Positions 16,500 to 24,156 of a DNA stretch of 64,000 nt are shown piece by piece (position 1 is the stretch's first letter; each line of letters begins with the position of its first letter). Below the pieces are notes generated by a model. The model saw only the letters and a program-made list of their open reading frames with translations, was not told where the DNA came from and ran no database searches. Source of the DNA: Hamadaea tsunoensis DSM 44101 (GTDB taxonomy: Bacteria; Actinomycetota; Actinomycetes; Mycobacteriales; Micromonosporaceae); NCBI RefSeq assembly GCF_000428945.1, contig NZ_AUAX01000018.1, positions 208,927 through 272,926 on the forward strand, written 5' to 3'. The translations under genes and the position numbers were made by a program.

Positions 16500-16958
16500 G
16501 TGAAGCAGGGAGACCTCAGGCTGCTGGAGACGGAGCTCGCGCGGCGGCTGCTCGCCTCGGCCGAGCTGGCGCGCGTCGCGTACGTGGCGAAGGACGGCAC
16601 GCCCCGCGTCTTTCCGGTGATGTTCCACTGGACCGGCACGGAGTTCGTGTTCGGCACGTTCGCCGGCAGCGCCAAGATCGCCGCGTTGCGCTCCCGCCCC
16701 GCGGTCGCGATCACGATCGACACGCCGGGCCCGCCGCCGGAAGTCCTGCTGCTGCGCGGCAACGCCGAGGTCACGGACGCCGAGGGCATCATTCCGGAGT
16801 ACGCGTCGGCCCACCACCGCTACTACGGACCGGAACAGGGCGCCCGCAACATCGCCGACGTGGAGCGGTCCGGCCGCCGGATGGTCCGCATCGGCCTCAC
16901 CCCGGACTGGGTCGGCACGCTCGACTTCGTCACCCGGTTCCCGGGGGCCCTGTCATGA
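16500..16958 (+). CDS. Pyridoxamine 5'-phosphate oxidase-like flavin-binding protein
   Basis: About 152 residues. Two starts are possible: ATG 16494, only one base after AGGAG, and GTG 16500, seven bases after it. The spacing favours GTG (VKQGDLRLLETELA). The split-barrel fold shows in ARVAYVAKDGTPRVFPVMFHWTG, FVFGTFAGSAKIAALRSRPAVAITID and VLLLRGNAEVTD, the pattern of F420/FMN-binding PPOX-class proteins. Such proteins bind flavin or F420 and may reduce small organic molecules. The stop overlaps the next gene as ATGA (16955-16958), so the two form an operon under the HxlR operator. Confidence 0.85.
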   Translation: MKQGDLRLLETELARRLLASAELARVAYVAKDGTPRVFPVMFHWTGTEFVFGTFAGSAKIAALRSRPAVAITIDTPGPPPEVLLLRGNAEVTDAEGIIPEYASAHHRYYGPEQGARNIADVERSGRRMVRIGLTPDWVGTLDFVTRFPGALS

Positions 16959-17608
16959 CGGCGTTCGTCCTGATACCGGGGGCGGACGGCCAGGCGTGGT
17001 ACTGGCACCGTGCCGTTCCGCTGCTGCGGGAGCAGGGCCATGAGGCGGTCGCGGTCGACTTCCCGCGGTCGGCCGACGCCGGCTACGACGCGTACGCCGA
17101 CGCCGTCCTGGGTCCGATGAAGGATCTCCGGAATCCGGTCCTCGTCGCCCAGTCCCTCGGCGGCCTCATCGCACCCGTCGTCGCCACGCGTACGCCGGTC
17201 GAGCGGATCGTGCTCGTCAACGCGATGGTGCCCGCGCCGGGGGAGACCGCCGGGCAGTGGTGGGACGACGTCGGCCATGCGAAGGCGAGGCAGGGCAAGG
17301 AGTTCGACCTCCTCGACGACTTCTTCCACGACGTGCCGGCCGACGTGACCGCCGAAGCCATGGCCGGTACGCCGTCCGGACCTTCCGAGCGGTTGTTCGC
17401 CGAACCGTGGCCGCTCGACGGGTGGCCGGACGTGCCGACGGCCTTCCTGCAGGGTGTGGACGACCGGTTCTTCCCGCTGGAGTTCCAGCGGCGGATCGCC
17501 CGGGAGCGGCTGGGCATCGGGATCACGGAGATCCCCGGCGGCCACCTCGCCGCGCTCAGCCGGCCGCGCGAACTGGTGGAGCACCTGCTGCAGGTTGCCC
17601 TGCCGTAG
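16955..17608 (+). CDS. Small alpha/beta-hydrolase
   Basis: 217 residues. It starts with a 4-base overlap on the preceding flavin-binding gene. Markers: FVLIPGADGQAWYWH (oxyanion loop), nucleophile elbow AQSLGGL, an acid near GVDDRFFP and the catalytic His in PGGHLAALSRP. The compact size fits the AB_hydrolase_6 / RsbQ-like group of cytoplasmic esterases. Coupled expression with a PPOX-class protein under an HxlR regulator suggests a small detoxification or catabolic unit (inference). Its 3' end overlaps the convergent MFS gene by 53 bp. Confidence 0.87.
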   Translation: MTAFVLIPGADGQAWYWHRAVPLLREQGHEAVAVDFPRSADAGYDAYADAVLGPMKDLRNPVLVAQSLGGLIAPVVATRTPVERIVLVNAMVPAPGETAGQWWDDVGHAKARQGKEFDLLDDFFHDVPADVTAEAMAGTPSGPSERLFAEPWPLDGWPDVPTAFLQGVDDRFFPLEFQRRIARERLGIGITEIPGGHLAALSRPRELVEHLLQVALP

Positions 17609-19091
17609 CGGCGCGGTCGCGCGTACGCAGGATGCCCCAGGCGACCAGCGCGGCGGCGAGGGCCGTGATCGTGAGGCCCGCGATCGTGGTGGCTGTCCGG
17701 AACTCGGCGGTCTGCCGTGCGGTCCAGTGCGTCGTGGCGATGCTGCCGGTGAACAGCGCGGCGAGGATCGTGCCGGTGAGCGCGATGCCCGCACCGGAGG
17801 TGACCTCGGCGGCCGTGTCGGTGAGAGCCGCACCGATCGTGGTCCGGTTCTCCGGCAGGCCGCGCAGGACGTTGACCCCGGCGACCACGCCGACCACCCG
17901 CATCCCGGCGGCCACGAGCATCAGGGCGACGGCGACCCAGGCGTACCCGTGGCGGCCGAACAGGGCGTAGACGGCCAGGCCGCCGACGACCACCGAGGCG
18001 CTGATCCAGGCGGCGCGGTCGAGGCCGACGCGCCGGACGAAGGGATTGATGAACGCGCCGCCCGCGATGAGGACGACGACCTGCGGCAGCATCCCGAGCG
18101 CGGCGAGCGCGGGCGGCCAGCCCCAGTCGAGCTGGAGTTGCAGGGTCACGAGGTAGCCGAGGCCGGCGGTCGCCAGCCCGGCCGCGGCCTTGAACGCCAG
18201 GCCGCCGGAGACCAGCGGGTGGGCGACGAGCCGCAGGTCGAGCAGCGGATGGCGGGCCGAACGCTCGCGGAGCAGGAAGAGCAGCGCGCAGGCCGCGGCG
18301 GCGGCCGCCGTGACCCACGGGAGCCACGAGCCGGTGCCGTCGTGGACGAACAGCGTCGGCGCGACCAGGGCGAGCACGATCGTCGCCGTGCCCAGAAGCG
18401 CGCCCGCGCCGTCGATCGGGTCGCGGTGCAGCCCCGCCGGATCGTCCGCGGCGATCCCGAACCGGACGCCGAGGATCGCGAGTACGGCGATCGGCACGTT
18501 CACCAGGAGCAGCACCTGCCAGGGCGCGACCGCGAGGACGAGGCCGCCCGCGGTCGGCCCGATGGCGAGACCGACCAGGCCTACGGTCGAGATGAGGGTC
18601 GTCGCGCTCACCCGCAGCCGGTCGGAGTCGAACAGCCGGAAGGCGAGCGCCATCGAGCCCGGCGTGGTCATCGCGGCGGCGATCCCCGTCGCGACGCGTA
18701 CGGCGATGAGCTGGTCGGCCGTGGTGACGAAGGCGGTCGCCAGGCTGGCCGCGCCGAGCAGGGCCAGGCCGATGATCATGATCCGGCGGCGGCCGAACCG
18801 GTCCGCGAGTGCGCCGAAGGCCAGCATCAGCCCGCCGAAGGCGACCGCGTACGCGCCGGTCACCCATTGCAGCGCGGTCGTCGAGGCGTGCAGCTGCCGG
18901 CCGATCGTGGGCAGCGCGACGTTGAGGATGGAGTTGTCGAGCATTTCGAACAGGAAGACGGCGGACAACCCGGCCAGTGCCACCCATGCCTCCCCCAAGG
19001 AGCGCGGTGGGCGTGCGGCGGGGCCGCGGGCTCGCGTACCCGGGGCACTCTTACCGGGGACACTCTTATCGGGGACAGTGGCGGTGGACAT
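17556..19091 (-). CDS. DHA2-type MFS drug efflux transporter
   Basis: 511 residues with about 14 transmembrane helices, as in the DHA2 drug:H+ antiporter group. The N-terminal tail is disordered. TM1 carries the family motif LDNSILNVALPTIG, loop 2-3 has GALADRFGRRR (MFS motif A), and later comes GPTAGGLVL. It is divergent from a TetR gene (19141) with a 49-bp operator region between, so the pump is probably repressed by that TetR and induced by its substrate. The last 53 bp overlap the 3' end of the convergent hydrolase gene. Substrate unknown. Confidence 0.9.
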   Translation of the reverse strand: MSTATVPDKSVPGKSAPGTRARGPAARPPRSLGEAWVALAGLSAVFLFEMLDNSILNVALPTIGRQLHASTTALQWVTGAYAVAFGGLMLAFGALADRFGRRRIMIIGLALLGAASLATAFVTTADQLIAVRVATGIAAAMTTPGSMALAFRLFDSDRLRVSATTLISTVGLVGLAIGPTAGGLVLAVAPWQVLLLVNVPIAVLAILGVRFGIAADDPAGLHRDPIDGAGALLGTATIVLALVAPTLFVHDGTGSWLPWVTAAAAAACALLFLLRERSARHPLLDLRLVAHPLVSGGLAFKAAAGLATAGLGYLVTLQLQLDWGWPPALAALGMLPQVVVLIAGGAFINPFVRRVGLDRAAWISASVVVGGLAVYALFGRHGYAWVAVALMLVAAGMRVVGVVAGVNVLRGLPENRTTIGAALTDTAAEVTSGAGIALTGTILAALFTGSIATTHWTARQTAEFRTATTIAGLTITALAAALVAWGILRTRDRAATAGQPAAGAPPVRAAG

Positions 19092-19107
19092 GCCACTATG
19101 TTATGTG

Positions 19108-19119
19108 ACTAAATTTAGT
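19108..19119. promoter_or_regulatory. Palindrome ACTAAATTTAGT in the MFS/TetR divergent promoter
   Basis: A 12-bp perfect palindrome embedded in a longer symmetric-looking AT-rich stretch (GTGACTAAATTTAGTGAC). It is midway between the MFS start (19091) and the TetR start (19141) and is the likely TetR operator serving both. Confidence 0.6.
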
Positions 19120-19140
19120 GACGCAAGGAAGTGTGATCCG

Positions 19141-19743
19141 ATGCCGAGAACGGCGGAACGCGGCGGCCCGCAGACGCGCGCGAAGATCTCGCAGGTCGCG
19201 ACCCGGCTGTTCCTCGAACGCGGCTTCGACGCGGTCACGGTCGCGGAGGTCGCGCGGGCGGCCGGCGTCTCCAGCGTGACGGTCTTCAAGCACTTCCCGC
19301 GCAAGGAGGACCTGCTCCTCGACCGCGAGATCGACGCCGCCGACATCCTGCGCTCCGCCGTACGCGACCGCGCCGACGGAACCGACGTGCGGGCGTCGCT
19401 CCGGGAGGCGAGCCTGCGCCTGCTGGACGAGCGGCACGCGCTGTCCGGTGTCGCCGACGGATCGGTTCCGTTCTTCCGCACGGTCGCGGCATCGCCGGCT
19501 CTGATCGCGCGCGCCCGGGAGATCGCCGCCGAATTGCAGCAGACCCTGACCGTGGAGCTGGACCGCGACCCGCGTTTCGCCGGCGATCCGGCGCTGTTCG
19601 CGGCCTTCTTCGTCGCCGGCTACGGCACGGTGCTGGTCGAGACCGCCCGCCGCCTGGTCGCCGGCGATCCGGCCGACGCGGTGGCCGCCGACCATCGCGT
19701 ACGCGTGGAGCGGCTGTTCCAAGCACTGCGCGAAGGAGTCTAG
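19141..19743 (+). CDS. TetR family regulator of the adjacent MFS pump
   Basis: 200 residues from ATG 19141, preceded by AAGGAA at about ten bases. HTH at about residues 12-55: ISQVATRLFLERGFDAVTVAEVAR, then AAGVSSVTVFKHFPRKEDLLL. The C-terminal domain is helical with no recognisable ligand signature. Its divergent position next to a DHA2 pump with a shared palindrome is the standard repressor/efflux arrangement. Confidence 0.88.
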   Translation: MPRTAERGGPQTRAKISQVATRLFLERGFDAVTVAEVARAAGVSSVTVFKHFPRKEDLLLDREIDAADILRSAVRDRADGTDVRASLREASLRLLDERHALSGVADGSVPFFRTVAASPALIARAREIAAELQQTLTVELDRDPRFAGDPALFAAFFVAGYGTVLVETARRLVAGDPADAVAADHRVRVERLFQALREGV

Positions 19744-19750
19744 CGGTCGT

Positions 19751-19802
19751 ATCGAACACAAATCACGTTCGCTACTAGCATGATCGAACAAGGATCGTGT
19801 TT
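19751..19802. promoter_or_regulatory. Two direct 20-bp operator-like repeats upstream of a DeoR gene
   Basis: Related units start at 19751 (ATCGAACACAAATCACGTTC) and 19783 (ATCGAACAAGGATCGTGTTT). Each has ATCGAACA, then ATC, then GTT at fixed spacing. They are 32 bp apart, about three helical turns. This arrangement fits a DeoR-type repressor binding cooperatively at its own promoter; the second unit runs into the GTG start region. Confidence 0.6.
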
Positions 19803-20582
19803 AATGCGCTGATGGGCAGCCCTGACCGCTGGAAGCAGATCGTCGACGCCGTACGCGCCGCCGGCCGCTGCACCGTCGCCGAGCTGATGGAGCTGACCGG
19901 CGCGTCCGACATGACGATCCGCCGGGACCTGGAGGCGCTGGCCGCTCAGGGCCTGCTCGAACGCTACCGGGGCGGCGCGCGCAGCCTGATCCTGCGGGGC
20001 GACGAACCGCCGTTCGCGCTGCGCGTACAGGAGGGGCTGGAGCTGAAGCGGCGACTGGCCGCGCAGGTCGCCCAGCTGATCAGCGACGGCGAATCGGTGC
20101 TCCTCGACAGCGGGACGACGTGCCTGGAGGTGGCGCGGGCGCTGGCCGGACGACGGCTGACGATCATGCCGCTGTCCCTGCACGCCGCGAACGCCCTCAC
20201 CGGCGCGGCCCAGGTACGCCTCCTGCTGCCGGGCGGCGAGCCGCGGCCGGGAGAGCTGGCGCTGACCGGGCCGCTGACCGAGGCGTCGATCGCCGCGCTG
20301 CGCTTCGACACGGCCGTGATCGGCTGCTGCGGCCTGACCGCGCAGAGCGGTCTGACGGCCTACGACCTGGCCGACGCGGCGGTCAAGCGGGCCGCGATCG
20401 CGGCGGCCCGCCGAGTGATCGCGGTCGCCGAGGGTACGAAGTTGACGCGCACGGCGCTCGCGGTGGTGGCGCCGGCCGCGAGCATCACCACGATCGTCAC
20501 CGACGACGGCGCGCCCGCCGCCGCGACCGAAGCGCTCGCCGGTGCGGGCGTGACCATCCAGACCGTCAGGACAGAGGCATGA
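19797..20582 (+). CDS. DeoR/GlpR family sugar-responsive regulator
   Basis: Up to 261 residues; the start may be GTG 19797 (short spacing from AAGGA) or ATG 19812. HTH: RWKQIVDAVRAAGRCTVAELMELTG, then ASDMTIRRDLEALAAQGLLERYRGGA, the hallmark DeoR recognition region. The sensor domain is of the phosphosugar-isomerase type, with LDSGTTCLEVARAL, VIGCCGLTAQSGLTA and VAVAEGTKLTRTAL-like loops that bind a phosphorylated sugar. The stop overlaps the MFS gene as ATGA, so the regulator and transporter are co-transcribed. The transporter may carry the sugar or related ligand, or the regulator may control it (inference). Confidence 0.88.
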   Translation: MFNALMGSPDRWKQIVDAVRAAGRCTVAELMELTGASDMTIRRDLEALAAQGLLERYRGGARSLILRGDEPPFALRVQEGLELKRRLAAQVAQLISDGESVLLDSGTTCLEVARALAGRRLTIMPLSLHAANALTGAAQVRLLLPGGEPRPGELALTGPLTEASIAALRFDTAVIGCCGLTAQSGLTAYDLADAAVKRAAIAAARRVIAVAEGTKLTRTALAVVAPAASITTIVTDDGAPAAATEALAGAGVTIQTVRTEA

Positions 20583-21814
20583 CCACGACACCCCGGCCCG
20601 TACTCGCCGCGCGGACGGCCACCTACGCCGCCTTCATCGGCTCCGGCTTCGCTTTCGCCAGCTGGGCGGCGCGCATCCCGCAGGTGCGCGACCATCTGCG
20701 GCTGACCCCGGCCACGCTCGGTCTGGTGCTGCTGTCGCTGTCGGTCGGCGCGTTCCTGGGCGTGACGATCGCCGGCTGGATCGTCGCTCGGTTCGGCTCC
20801 CGGCGCACGGTCATGACGACGGCGATCGCCCTCGGCGGGGCGCTCGCGGTCATCGCCGCCGGCTACACGGTCGGCGTACCGGTGCTGGCGGCCGGGCTGT
20901 TCCTGCTCGGCCTGGCCAACGGCATCTGGGACGTCGCCATGAACGTCCAGGGCACCGTCGTCGAGCGCCGGCTCGGCCGCTCGATCATGTCGCGGTTCCA
21001 CGCCGGCTTCAGCGTCGGCACCGTCGCGGGCGCCCTGATCAGCTCGCTGCTGCTGGCCCTGTCCGTCCCGGTCGGCGCCCACCTGGCCGGCGTCGCCGTG
21101 GTCGTCGCGGTCAGCGTCGCGCTCATCAGCCGCGACTTCCTGCCCGACCAGCACGACCCCGAGCCGGTCGCCGCCGACGGGCCGAAGCAGAGCACCTGGA
21201 CCGCCTGGCTGGAGCCGCGCACGCTGCTCATCGGCATCTTCGTGCTGGCCTTCACCTTCGCCGAGGGCGCGGGCAACGACTGGATCAGCGTCGCCGCCAT
21301 CGACGGCCACGCGCTCTCACCCGTCGCCGGCACGCTGGCCTTCGCCGCGTTCCTCACCGCGATGACCCTCGGCCGCTGGTTCGGACCGCCGCTGCTCGAC
21401 CGTTACGGCCGTGTCCCGGTCGTGCGCGGGCTCGCGCTGATCGGCATCGCCGGCACCGCCCTGTTCGTCTTCGGTCCCGCTCCCTTTTGGGTGTACGCGG
21501 GGACGCTGCTCTGGGGTCTCGGCGCCTCGCTCGGGTTCCCGGTGGGCATGAGCGCCGCCGCGGACGATCCGGCGCGGGCCGCCGCCCGGGTCAGTGTGGT
21601 GGCCGCCCTGGGCTACTGCGCCTTCCTGTCCGGGCCGCCCGTCATCGGCTTCCTCGGCGCCCACGTGACCGTGGTCCGGGCGCTGCTGGTGATCGCCGTC
21701 CTGTTCGGCATCGCCGCTCTGATCAGCGGCTCCGTACGCCCGCTGCCGCAGTCCTCTTCCTCGTCGCAGTCTCCTTCGGCGCCGGACCGCACGGCCGCCG
21801 ATCGGAGCAGCTGA
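20579..21814 (+). CDS. MFS transporter (YbjJ-like, 12 TM)
   Basis: 411 residues from ATG 20579, overlapping the DeoR stop by four bases. There are twelve predicted helices: TM1 region YAAFIGSGFAFASWAARIPQ, motif A-like GWIVARFGSRR between TM2 and TM3, and LGLANGIWDVAMNVQG in TM4, a segment characteristic of the YbjJ/FucP-like MFS subgroup. The C-terminus is a Ser/Pro-rich tail. It is coupled to a DeoR-type sugar regulator, suggesting a carbohydrate or related substrate. A strong bidirectional stem (21822-21852) ends the operon. Confidence 0.88.
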   Translation: MTTTPRPVLAARTATYAAFIGSGFAFASWAARIPQVRDHLRLTPATLGLVLLSLSVGAFLGVTIAGWIVARFGSRRTVMTTAIALGGALAVIAAGYTVGVPVLAAGLFLLGLANGIWDVAMNVQGTVVERRLGRSIMSRFHAGFSVGTVAGALISSLLLALSVPVGAHLAGVAVVVAVSVALISRDFLPDQHDPEPVAADGPKQSTWTAWLEPRTLLIGIFVLAFTFAEGAGNDWISVAAIDGHALSPVAGTLAFAAFLTAMTLGRWFGPPLLDRYGRVPVVRGLALIGIAGTALFVFGPAPFWVYAGTLLWGLGASLGFPVGMSAAADDPARAAARVSVVAALGYCAFLSGPPVIGFLGAHVTVVRALLVIAVLFGIAALISGSVRPLPQSSSSSQSPSAPDRTAADRSS

Positions 21815-21821
21815 CCGGTGC

Positions 21822-21852
21822 GGCCCCGCCCGGCTTTCGCCCGGACGGGGCC
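21822..21852. terminator. Bidirectional stem-loop between convergent MFS and TolB-like genes
   Basis: Arms GGCCCCGCCCGG (21822-21833) and CCGGACGGGGCC (21841-21852) pair at 11 of 12 positions around a 7-base loop. It lies in the 44-bp gap between two converging stop codons. Confidence 0.65.
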
Positions 21853-21858
21853 TCGGTG

Positions 21859-22749
21859 TCAGGGCTGGGGCCGCCAGCTGGTCGGCGTACCGGTGATGCC
21901 GGTGGCCCGGCTCGTGAACGTGGTGGCGTTCATCAACCGCACGACCGGGATCGAGCCCTCGTCGGTGGACTGCGCCGCGTACGCGACCAGACTGCCGTCC
22001 GGCGAGTAGACCGGGCTGGACTCGTTGACCGCCGGGGTGTTGGTGATGTCGGTGACCTTGCCGTTGTTCGCGTTCACCTTGTACAGATCGCCGCCCGACT
22101 CCACGATGATCGTCTTGCCGTCCGGGCTCCACGTCATCCGGTAGGGGTTCCAGCCGGTCTGGTGCGTGAGCTGGCGGGCCCGGGAGCCGTCGCCCGACGC
22201 CGGGTAGAGCCAGATGTTCGGGTTCTCGGTCCACTTGGCCACCGCGACCGTGCGGCCGGTGGGAGCCCACTCGCTGACCAGGTTGTTGAAGTCGCCCGGC
22301 GCCGTGATCGTGCCCCAGCGCACCGACGGTCCCAGCGGGCTGAGCGTCCAGATGTCGGCGTCGGACTCGAGCGAGATCAGATCACCCCGCGGCGACCAGC
22401 GCGGGAAGGACGGCGCCGACGGGCCCTCGACGATCTCGGTCGCCCCGGTGCCGTCGGCGTTGGCGATGTCGACCCCGTCGCAGCAGCCCGGCGACACGAA
22501 CACGAACTTCGTGCCGTCGGGGGAGTAGTCGGGGCCGGCGTACCAGAAGAGGGTCAGGTGCAGGTCCTGCTTGTCCGTCCCGTCCGGACGGACGCTGGAC
22601 AGGGTGGCCCAGCTGTTCGGGTCGTACCCGGTCGGGTCGAGCACCAGCAGGCGCCCGCCCGGCGAGGCCGGTGCCGGGGCGGCCGAGGCGGCGGGCGCCA
22701 GGCTCAGCGCCAGGGCCACACCGGCGAGGATCGCGATCGTTCTGCGCAT
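21859..22749 (-). CDS. Secreted TolB-like (WD40/PD40) beta-propeller protein
   Basis: 296 residues. ATG 22749 follows GGGAGGAAAA; the in-frame ATG further upstream has no ribosome site. The signal peptide is MRRTIAILAGVALALSLAPAASA. The mature part has PD40-type blades with the motif (Y/W)SPDG: PDYSPDGTKFVFVS, RWSPRGDLISL, TWSPDGKTIIV and VYSPDGSLVAYAA, plus INNxxGxxxxLT-like turns. This is the TolB C-terminal propeller, here a stand-alone exported protein probably acting as a binding scaffold. The partner is unknown. No lipobox is seen. Confidence 0.85.
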   Translation of the reverse strand: MRRTIAILAGVALALSLAPAASAAPAPASPGGRLLVLDPTGYDPNSWATLSSVRPDGTDKQDLHLTLFWYAGPDYSPDGTKFVFVSPGCCDGVDIANADGTGATEIVEGPSAPSFPRWSPRGDLISLESDADIWTLSPLGPSVRWGTITAPGDFNNLVSEWAPTGRTVAVAKWTENPNIWLYPASGDGSRARQLTHQTGWNPYRMTWSPDGKTIIVESGGDLYKVNANNGKVTDITNTPAVNESSPVYSPDGSLVAYAAQSTDEGSIPVVRLMNATTFTSRATGITGTPTSWRPQP

Positions 22750-22844
22750 TTTTCCTCCCGCACATAGAGATGTCGGTCCGAACACCTCGGCGGGGGCCGA
22801 TGGGTTGCGAACTGTCGCCGGTCCGACAGTCCTTCGTCCGGCTG

Positions 22845-23627
22845 TTACTCCTCCAGGAGAGCCCGGAGCAGTTCCTCGGGCGTTTCCAGCTGCGGCAGGT
22901 GGCCGCTGCCGGGCAGGATCGTCAGGCGGCTGCCCGCCACCGCGTCCGCGTACGCCCGGGCGTGGGCGGTGTCGACGATGCGGTCGCTCGCACCCCAGAC
23001 GATGTGGACGGGCAGGTCGAGCCCGCGCAGCCGGTCGAGCAGCGTCGGATCGGCCATCGCCGGCCCGGTGTACGCGAGCAGGGCCAGCACGTCCGGACTC
23101 GGGCCGTTGCCGCCCGCGGCCGGTGGCCGGGGTGCCCGGGCCGGGTCGTGCCAGGCGTGCGCGGCGAGTTCGGCCGGGGTCAGCGTGGCGACGTCGGGGA
23201 CCGGGTGGCCGTCGACCACGGCACCGACCGCGTCGATCAGCATGAGGCCGGTCACCCGGGGGCTGCCGAGCAGGCCGATCTCGGCCGCGAGCCAGCCGCC
23301 GAACGAATTGCCGACCACCGTCACCCCGGTCAGGTCGAGCCGGTCGAGCAGGCCCGCGTACGCCTCGGCGAGGCCGGTGACCGACGCGAGGCCGGCCGGC
23401 CGGGGCGTGCCCGCGAAGCCCGGATGCGTCGGCAGCAGTACGCGTGACCGCGCGCGCCCGGCCAGCAGACCGGCGAACCCGGCCATGGTGGCGACGCCCC
23501 CGCCACCGTGCAGCAGAAGGTACGGCCGGCCGGCGTCGGGCTCGGCCGAAGTGAACTCGTCGGCGGTGAATTCGACGGCGGTGAACTCGACGGTGCCGAC
23601 GGCGGGCAGGTCGATGGTGGTCTGCAC
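22845..23627 (-). CDS. Alpha/beta-hydrolase with a triplicated N-terminal micro-repeat
   Basis: 260 residues from GTG 23627 behind AGGA. Core motifs: YLLLHGGGGVATM (oxyanion loop), VVGNSFGGW (nucleophile elbow), IVWGASDRIV (acid) and GSGHLPQLETPEEL (His), a complete triad of the meta-cleavage-hydrolase-like group. Near the N-terminus the residues VEFTAVEFTADEFTS come from three tandem 15-bp units (23551-23595), a recent local expansion. It is divergent from a MarR regulator at 23715, with AT-rich operator-like DNA between, so it is probably MarR-controlled. Confidence 0.86.
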   Translation of the reverse strand: MQTTIDLPAVGTVEFTAVEFTADEFTSAEPDAGRPYLLLHGGGGVATMAGFAGLLAGRARSRVLLPTHPGFAGTPRPAGLASVTGLAEAYAGLLDRLDLTGVTVVGNSFGGWLAAEIGLLGSPRVTGLMLIDAVGAVVDGHPVPDVATLTPAELAAHAWHDPARAPRPPAAGGNGPSPDVLALLAYTGPAMADPTLLDRLRGLDLPVHIVWGASDRIVDTAHARAYADAVAGSRLTILPGSGHLPQLETPEELLRALLEE

Positions 23628-23668
23628 GGCTGTCCTCGATTCCGGGAGGGGTGTACCTGTATCAGGAA

Positions 23669-23699
23669 CCTTAACTAAGGAAGCTTATATACGCAAGCT
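23669..23699. promoter_or_regulatory. Divergent hydrolase/MarR promoter region with two inverted repeats
   Basis: An AT-rich island holds CCTTA-AC-TAAGG (23669-23680), then AGCTT (23682-23686) and AAGCT (23695-23699) flanking ATATACGC. Short MarR-type dyads at a divergent promoter are expected. Exact operator borders are not determinable by eye. Confidence 0.45.
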
Positions 23700-23714
23700 G
23701 AGTTAGACTGAGGC

Positions 23715-24149
23715 ATGCCGCACCGCCGCGCCGACGTCGCCCTCGCCGTGAAACGCCTGCAGCACCGCCATCACCGCGCGCTGAGCGCCGCGCTGGCGCC
23801 GCTCGGCCTCTCCCTCGTGCAGTGGGACACGCTGCGGCATCTGCACCGGGAGCCCGGCGCCTCGCTGCACGATCTCGCCGAGCTGACCTTCCAGACGGAC
23901 CAGTCCTTCGGGTCGCTCGCCGTGCGGATGGCCGACCGCGGGCTGATCGAGCGCGTACCGGGGCCCGGCCGCGCGGTGAAGCACCGGCTCACCGACGAAG
24001 GGGAACGCGTACGCGCGGCGGGGCAGCACCTGGTGGACGGAGTTCTGGAACGGTCCTTCGACGGCCTGACCGCCCGCCAGCTCGACCTGCTCGGCGACCT
24101 GCTCGACGCCGCGCTCGGCCCGCATCCCACCAGGCCGTTGCCGGAGTGA
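23715..24149 (+). CDS. MarR family transcriptional regulator
   Basis: 144 residues from ATG 23715, with a weak GAGG one base upstream, so translation may be near-leaderless. MarR winged-helix features: LSLVQWDTLRHLHREPGASLHDLAELTFQ, TDQSFGSLAVRMADRGLIER, and the wing PGPGRAVKHRLTDEGERV. The dimerisation helices are at both ends. It is divergent from the hydrolase at 23627 and probably represses it. Its 3' end stops 7 bp before the converging SGNH gene. Confidence 0.88.
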   Translation: MPHRRADVALAVKRLQHRHHRALSAALAPLGLSLVQWDTLRHLHREPGASLHDLAELTFQTDQSFGSLAVRMADRGLIERVPGPGRAVKHRLTDEGERVRAAGQHLVDGVLERSFDGLTARQLDLLGDLLDAALGPHPTRPLPE

Positions 24150-24156
24150 GCCGGGC

